From Siphonodentalium dalli (lineage: Eukaryota > Mollusca > Scaphopoda > Gadilida > Siphonodentaliidae), in assembly GCA_032622095.1 (NCBI GenBank), contig CP136068.1:47796443-47860442 (forward strand): DNA of 64,000 nucleotides, given 5' to 3'. The position numbers and the translations under genes were made by a program. Below are positions 53,901 through 62,900 of the stretch, piece after piece; positions within the stretch are counted from its first letter, which is position 1; each line of letters begins with the position of its first letter. Under the pieces are notes generated by a model. The model was not told the origin of the DNA. It searched no databases and saw only the letters and a list, made by a program, of their open reading frames with translations.

Positions 53901-56900
53901 CCTATTTGTTGGTGATAAATGTTCAGGCAATACGTTCATCAAACTGGTCATGTGTTGAACTTATTGTCTGAACAATTACTAAGGATAATCAATTACAATT
54001 TAGGAAAGAAATGGCTAATGCTTTGTATGGTGGTAACAGTTTACCAAAATATCGATATTTGATAAACACAATAGTTTGGACAGTACGTTGACGTCTTATG
54101 TATGTATCACGACATGTAGCTCATTACTAAACCACATCGAAAACATATGTATGCTAGCATTACTTGAATGGTGGACAGGTCAATGTAAATATGTGCATTA
54201 AAATGGAATGAGGACATGTGGTCAATGTATATACTTCCTGCTTGTCTGTTGTATTTCTGTTAAGCGTCGTTGCGTGTTGGTTGCGTTCCTATTCCCTTAT
54301 TACTCACTTATTGCTTGACATCCCAAGAACCTGAGCAACAGACTGCTGTGTACAGTCCGTCCACTGTGTGGATGCCAACACGTCCACACCTTCATCGGTT
54401 GGTCTACATATCGCCACCTGTCATTGAGGAATATACACATTATGCTTAAATCTCAACAAAAAAACAGCTTAAACGGTTTAATTGAATTTGAGTGATTAGT
54501 AATGGTGATGCTGATGATGAGGATGGCGATGTATGGAAGTCATGGGGCTGAAAAGTAAGAACACACCGGGTGTCGATGCATGCATTGTATATATGTGTTG
54601 TTGTTTTCATTTTCTTTTGTCACAAAATAGTTCGTTTTCTTTATCTCCATACTATATACAATATCTTGGATCAGGTCTCAACAACTATTCGGCGAGCACC
54701 AATCTGGCAAGTGATGCATGTCTAGTCACAGCTTGTGCATTTAATCCAATAGAAATATTGAACTCCATGTATGTGCGCCCAATCTAGGTGAACTGATATT
54801 GTTATACCCGGACTAGACCAAATATAAGCCTATCGTCGCTACATATCAAAAGTTTCTTCTTTTCTTACCGAATCTCCACCCCTCTGTGCGGATTTTTTGT
54901 TGACAGTTTAAATCGTGTGATCAAGAGGTCGTACTGCAGACTTGCTTATTTTCGAACATGAGTATTCTGATGTAATCTTAACAAAGTAGACACTCTGACT
55001 GGTGATGTCAAATATCTTATTGGATTTCAATGGGGATTCAAATGTGCTATTCTACATCCATACTCAATTAAATGATAATAGTCGTAGCAGTCAACACTCG
55101 CGCTTCTATGTTCCGCTGTATGTTGTGATTAGGTTGTATAATTCACTACATGCTGATAACTTTGGCACGACGACAGTGATATATATAAATGTATACATCA
55201 GACACACCTGTTTATTGAGATGAAATCAACTCTGATGCTATTCACGGTATCACTTTGTTATGCACATACCTGTGTTTCCATGGTGAAATGATACTGTTCT
55301 CCGCAATTGATTGTTCCTGATAGCTGATGTGCTGACTGGGCGATAGCGGCTAAAAATACAGTTTTGATGTATCAACTTGAACTTGTACAACATCAAATTC
55401 TGACAGGTGACTGACACGAATTGAAATTCACCTTAATATATATATTTGGACATGGAAGTTCCACGCCGAAGCTTGTTCAGCATGAATGGTTGTCAACTTA
55501 TTTTGATGTTTCGAATTGGAAGTTTAAAATTCAGACTGTCGAATTCTGAAAAATATACATATATCGATATGTTGATGCCTCAAACAATGTACTTAATAAA
55601 AACGGTGATGTACTCTCTACCGTAATTCATACATAATACTTGTATGTCAGTCGTTAAATTTGTAGCCAACAAAACTATGTGAATACTATCTTTTGTCTTG
55701 ATATCGTGTTAACCAGTTGAAATTAATTAACTTAATATATTTACCTTCGGCGTTACCAGCAACGATATCTTTTGCTCCTGTGTCCACAAATGACTTAGCC
55801 TGTATCGCTTGGTCGATGGTTAGGATCACAGGCTGTTGGTCGGTGTAAGATACCTTCACCAAACCAGTTGCTACGTTCGCTGCCTCTTGTGTTTCTGGAG
55901 TAGGAATAGGAAATATACTTGGTAATAATGATGAGGCAGTCGGCCACAATTGAAGGCATGCTAACACATTATATGACAATGTTCCTAAGCTATGCGCTAT
56001 TCAAGATATGAATGCACTGCATCGTCACCTTTCGTATAATATCCAGATCTAGTAAGATTAGGTAACCCTTTACCCAACAGAAGGGCCCTGTGCCAATACA
56101 TTCTCTTATATATGCGAGTCGACCATAGGTCGCCTCGCATATATAAGAGAATGCATTGGCTTAACACATTAAAAATTATAAAATTGTTAAAGAATGTAAG
56201 AAAAAATGGTAAAAAGTGTTAAAAAAAGATTTTTTTTAGGCCAATGCATTCTCTTATATATGCGAGGCGACCTATGATCGACTCGCATATATAAGAGAAT
56301 GCATTGGCACATGGCATAACTGTAACCATCACAATGTGGTCAATGAGCCGGTTCCAATGATACCCATATTTGTATAGTTCTATTGAGACAGACCGAAGAT
56401 ATTTTAGGCTGTTGAAGCTTTATTTGGCCGGGTTTGGCCGGTTTGTTGGGTAACGGGTTAAGGAGGACTCTCAATCTGACATCTATATCATCATCTGACC
56501 TTTTATCTGTTTTTTTACGTTTTTTCACAACGGCTTTTGTTATTTTTAAAATAATAAACTACTATCTGAGTATTTTGCATCATTTCATGTGTGTTCATAT
56601 AATTGCATTTCATTGATGTGTGCCATTGACACACGTGTTCATCATATTACCTCTACCACTTTTATCTCAGTATCCAATATATGTTATAGACAAGATAAAA
56701 CTGATATATGAGCGTATGAGTTTAGCGGCTATATATATATGCATGCTTATGCCAGAGTAACTGCGTTTTGATGACAATAAGACAATACAGCTCATTGTTG
56801 AATCATTGCTTGTTAATATTATATATTATTCATATCATGTTTCGTTGTGTTAGAAACAAATACCGTCGAAAGGAGTGCTAAGAGTGGGCATGTTATCCGC

Positions 56901-59900
56901 TGCTAAAGTTTTAGTATTTGTTCGGCTATTTACTCTATGCTATATATAAATACAAGATATATATAAATACATGGTCAATATCAACATCGATGCCAATAAT
57001 CACCGATCTGTGAGAATCAACAAAATAAATTGGAGTCGAAAACAATGTGACTGATTCTCACCACTAATGAACAACTGCTGCGGCCGATTGATCAGACAAG
57101 TTATAATATATAATACACATGCAACAACATAATACATTCCCACATTATATTGACAATGATGTGTTATTGTACTCTTGGTAACGCGTTGAACATTCAGCGA
57201 ATTATGCATACCATTTTAGAATAGTCATGTGCTTGTTTTACGTTTACTCTAATTGTCTACTTGTATTGTGGATATCAATCCTATTTACTTCAGCCACTTC
57301 GTTCTAGTGTGCATTTCGTAATCATTTCGAATCATGATCATCTATAGATTGTAGCAATCCATTATATTCAATTGGTTTACGAAATACCGTACACATTCTG
57401 AACATTGTGAGGTTTTTCCAGGATATCATAACACGATTCGCTTCGTAACGGTCTAACGCTAAGTAGCCACATTAAAATATCATCCACAAATCGCTCAACT
57501 TACACAAACACTACCATTGTCTGACACCTCCCCTTCGGACCGCTACACACACCATCCGCCCAGATCAACTTACACCAACCACTACTATTGTCTGACACAT
57601 CCCCTTCGGACCACTACACACACCATCCGCCCAGATCAACTTACACCAAACACTACCATTGTCTGACACCTCCCCTTCGGACCGCTACACACACGATCCG
57701 CCCAGATCAACTTACACCAAACACTACCATTGTCTGACACCTCCCCTTCGGACCGCTACACACACCATCCGCCCAGATCCATCATCAATAGGTTTACCCT
57801 TCATCCAGCGTAATCGTCAAGGCTGACATTGGGTCAGTCGCCTAATTCTCTGTGACATCAATTTAGATTAACCACATTGAGACTAAACGTTTTGGTGCTT
57901 ATATCAATGACTGTTCATATTCAGATAGTCCTTAAAATGCCCAAATACGTACCATAGTCCAATATATAAATATAGCCCTTTAACATTGGCTACGCATCTT
58001 GCCTAACTAGACCCATACGATTGAAGACGTTATTCGACAATATTCAAACACAATTATGTTCAATGTGTACATATGTTTCTGTTATCGGCTTCTTGTTATT
58101 TAATAACAATTTATTGTAAGTCTTTGTACTCGGGGGAGGGGCTACCTAAGATGAAATAAATTGTGCCCCAATCCCGGTTGTATATTACTACACGAATACA
58201 ATATCCCGGCTCTTACTTACTGAGCATGTCTCTGGCTTCAAGTACTAGCAATGCCATGCAATGTCCTAGGGTATTCATCTCATACACAATTTGTACTTGC
58301 TTAGTTTACGCTTGTGCATGGAATTCCCGGCTACATTAATGAATTTATTAACTACAATAAACATATGACTAGTAAGTATAACCCGTGCGTGCTGTTGGTG
58401 GTGCCACCATCTGTCTGTTATGGTATGTGTTAAGGTTTAACCAAACTACTCCAATGTGGACTCCGAGAACAAGTTGGATAAATTTTAAAATAGAAGAAAA
58501 ATGGAACAACTTTACAGAAGTGGCTAAAAACAACTATACATGCATTATATACAGTAAGCAACACTTAACCTGTGACAGAAATTGGAAACATGAGATACGT
58601 TCTTCCCAATTTAAATTCGACTGTGTGCGCAGGCACAGGGTTTGTAGTTCAGAAATTTCCATAAATAAAAGTAAATCCTGATTTGGGAGTTCTCTATGAA
58701 GAACGTTTTGTTCATTGTGTCACATAACATGACATTATTTTCATGCTTTTCAAGTGAGTGTTTGAAATTTGAAATGTCACAACCTGGTATCACACAGCTC
58801 TGTTTGACTATGACTATGACTGTATTCAGTTTCTTTCTTCCAGTGGGCATACATTGCACACCTTAATCTCTTGATTAATGCCGATTGGGATTTGGACGCG
58901 GTTGGCTATGTTAAATTGTATGCTTGGGCGGTTGAGTGAACTTGACATAATGTATACACAAGCCACTGCAGTCGGTACCAAACATTGCTGTTTACTTTCT
59001 GTTTACTTTTTCTCATGTAAATTAGCTGACTATTATGTCTGTAAGTCAGATTTTGGTTGGTAAGTAAGTGCCACATATTTTGTTTAATCTGATACCAGTA
59101 TAGTGTTGTTTACTACATATGATAATATTGCTAGTTGTTTTCTGCGAATTTTGTGACATTTTAAATACTTTTCTACCAATTTAAAAATTTGATAAACATA
59201 TTCCTGGAGGCCATATTGGAATGCTTTGGTTAATCCTTAATCAACTTAACACTAGTACTGTCGCGAACTTCAGTCGCGGTCAATTAGTGTAAACAACATT
59301 TATTTCCGACAAAAAGATAATGTACACAAATAAGTAGACACACTTTTCATTCAATAAGTAATTGGGTACCACGTTGAGTGTCCATGTTATTCAATATTGT
59401 ATTCCCCAGCAATCATATATGTGATGACACAATAGTGGCTGTATCTTATTCACCTGCGACAATAATACCGACTGGCTGACCTGCATATAGTACTTTGTTG
59501 CTGCACAGAACCTAAAAAAGAAAAACAACTATTCACAATCTGAACAAGGTGTGGTCTCTCCGTGTTTACATGATATATAAAACGATATTAAACGAACATG
59601 TCGATAGCAATTAGCAGGTAACAGTAAACAGTAAAACAAAATCGTTTTATGTTCCAGTAAAGTATATAGCCAGACTTCCGAATGTATTGCCACAGCGCCG
59701 CTACACGTATTATTATCGTTATTGAAATTTATCACCGTGTTCATATTACAGATAGGTCACACATTTAGTGAGTCACCACTATACCGTGAATCATTTGTGG
59801 TTCGGTTGAATTTTCAACATAAATTCCATTATACAAAGACTGGCGTTGTACATTTGCATTCGAGTTATACATATCTGTGTTAATGTGGTATGATCTCCAA

Positions 59901-62900
59901 CATGGCATTGTGTATGGTTATATATTTTAACAAATATGTCCATAATATTGACAAATATTATCACAGTACAACGTTTTGGAATAAGCATATTTATGTCTTG
60001 TTAACTGGACAATTAATGGTCAATTAATTTTGGGGATTGTACATCACCTCTTCCGGAATCCCAACAAAGGCTGGAATAGCGTTGTTCACTCCACCGGCTG
60101 GTATATCTTGATAAGTGATGAATTTGAGTACCCCAGGGTATGCCTGCATATAATTAACATAAACATTATAACCTAAAGATGAATATAATCAGTTCGGATC
60201 TCATAATGAGGTAAACATCCCACGGTTAAATAGATGATGAGGAACACCAGTTGCAACATATTGCAACAGAAATCAGGACACAGAACATCGGCATGATGAA
60301 CTATTAGAAATAACATAATGCGCAGATATTTAACATGACTGGTGTGAAGTTTATTTTAATAATAGTGCAGCTTCTAACAAATTGGAAGTGATATGGCTAA
60401 CTGCTAATAATCCCAAGTGATGACAGTAAATCTACGCTGATGCTATGTTAAAAGAAGTGATCCTGCACCTTAACACATTTCCATCAATTAAAATAACATG
60501 GATACGACGCCTCATTATCAAAAATTGCAAATAGGCACCTCTTGGATCTTTCAATTTTAGACGATCACCTGTACCTCACTTGTGACAGAACAATATATCA
60601 CAACACTTTTGGAAAGATGTATTTTCATCTTCGTGTGAGTGGTTAAGGTTGAACTATTTTATAGAAAACGATACTATGGGCAATTACTCTCTATGGGCGA
60701 TGCATCAAATTCAATTCCAATTCATGGAGATCAAAGGGGGCAATTTTCATCAACGATTTTATTCAGAGCGACGGAAGGTATGACACGCCACTCAATGATA
60801 AGCACATATAATATAAGAATGAACTTATTACTTTAACCATCATCGCTCGATAGATGTTGTAAATATCGAACATTTATGACCAACCACTGAGACGAATTGC
60901 AAGATTGTTTCTTCCAGACAATTTGGTAACTATTGTACTCGACCGAAAAGGTGGCCAAGAATTTACAGAATTCTAAATTCAACTCTCGCCACCCCACAAT
61001 AATACAGAAAATGGAAATAAAACATAGGTGTTATTAACTCTTGGGACACTCACTTTAAATTACCGTTCAACACGACTCCTGATACTAAACTAAACTAGCG
61101 ACCAATCGATTTCTTAATATAATAAACCTAAGACAAAATGATAGATGCGAAAGACCACACACATATTTTGGGAATGTAGCCATTTCCAGTCTTTCTTTAA
61201 AAAACACTGACCAAGTGGGATCAACTTAACTGTTTCGAAAAAGACATGCAACATGAAAATAACAGCATTTCAACAGAAGTGGTTAATTCTTGAGAAATCA
61301 CTAACCTTCACACAAAAAAAGCCCACCGACAAATATGTCAATGGTTGCTCATCTTGCAAAACATCAAAGTTGGCACCAACACTACACATATATAATACAC
61401 CTTACCAAAACCTCCCAACACTACACATATATAATACACCTTACCAAAAACCTCCCAACACTACACATATATAATACACCTTACCAAAGCTTGTGATGCG
61501 TCCATCGTGCCGAGTGTAGCGTTCCCCTGAGTGCTCAACACGAATGCCGCATACACCTCGTTATTATGTGGTTCGATATCGCTGATGTATTCTGCCTCCC
61601 CAGAAGCCTGAAACGAATTCACAACAGATTATGTGCGGACAACGACACAAATGAGCAAAATCACGACTATTCAGATGTACGCTCTTTAACATGTGTTTTC
61701 ACTGAGGACCGCGCCATAAAACGAAATAACGGCTATGAATCCATTATCTGCTTATTTCAGAATATAATAATCACATTTTGTACCCATTTAGCATTATAGG
61801 TCGATTATGTGCATATCTCCGCGAGGAATTTGTATGCAATCACATAATAGTCAGTTAAATGTCCAAGAACATCATAATAGTACATGTATGTCCCACTAAA
61901 TCCGCCATATGTATGTTCTCTTGGATTTAGCTTCGATTCAAGTACACAGTCTGTCCATATCTGTTCGAGTTTGGGCACGGTCGGAATCACTGTGTAGTCG
62001 ATCAAAATTTGCAGGAAGCGCATGGCTTGTGTAATTAGTAACCGCTCTCTCTCTCTCTCTATCTCTCTTCGTGAAAGCTTCATAATGTTATTGGTCAATT
62101 TGCACTCCATTCCGTACACCATGGAAAACTGTGATCAGTGTTTCATGTATACGTTCATTAGTGAATATAATTTGTTACATTTGTTCACATTTATCAGACA
62201 CTGACTTGTTAGCTCGATCATGTGTATCATGCCAGCATGTTATCCAGAAAATTCGCATACTATCTGCTTACAATGGAACTAGTTTTAGGTTTGATAATCT
62301 GCAGAGATTTGAGTCGATAATGTGCTGAAAATCAGACGTTTAAGTCACATTATCTATACTTATTGACTGATAATGAGGCGATTGTAAGCAGAGTATGTGG
62401 GCACGAATGCCACATATAAGCCAACTCACGACTGTTCAGGTGTACGCTCTTTAACATGTTTTTTCACTGTGGCCCGCGCCATAAAACTAAATAACGGACA
62501 TGACTCCATTATCTGCTTATTTAAGTATAAGATAATCACATTATGTACCTATTTCAGTTTATAGGTCGATTATTTGCGCGAGGATATGTTGATCAGGCAT
62601 GCATTGACCTGCAACAGTGAAAACAATGCTGGGAATTGCTCTATCAGACATTATATCACGATTGTCAGCAGCTTGATCACACTCAAGTGAATATTCAACA
62701 TATCATCGTAACAAAAGTTGCATATTGGACTTAAATATTCACATATGTTCATATTGACTGATTTTATTCTGATATAAGCCCACAATGATTTTCATACCCG
62801 TTATTCCGTTGAACGACGCGGGCCGCAGTGAAAACACACTATGCATAGCGTCTATCTTGTAAGTCGTGTCTATGAAAAATGTTGATTAAATAATACCAAT

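Noticed and set aside
58385-58681. 98-codon plus-strand frame in a gene A intron
   Set aside because: Cys- and Asn-containing but no motif, no splice partner and no repeat copy seen.
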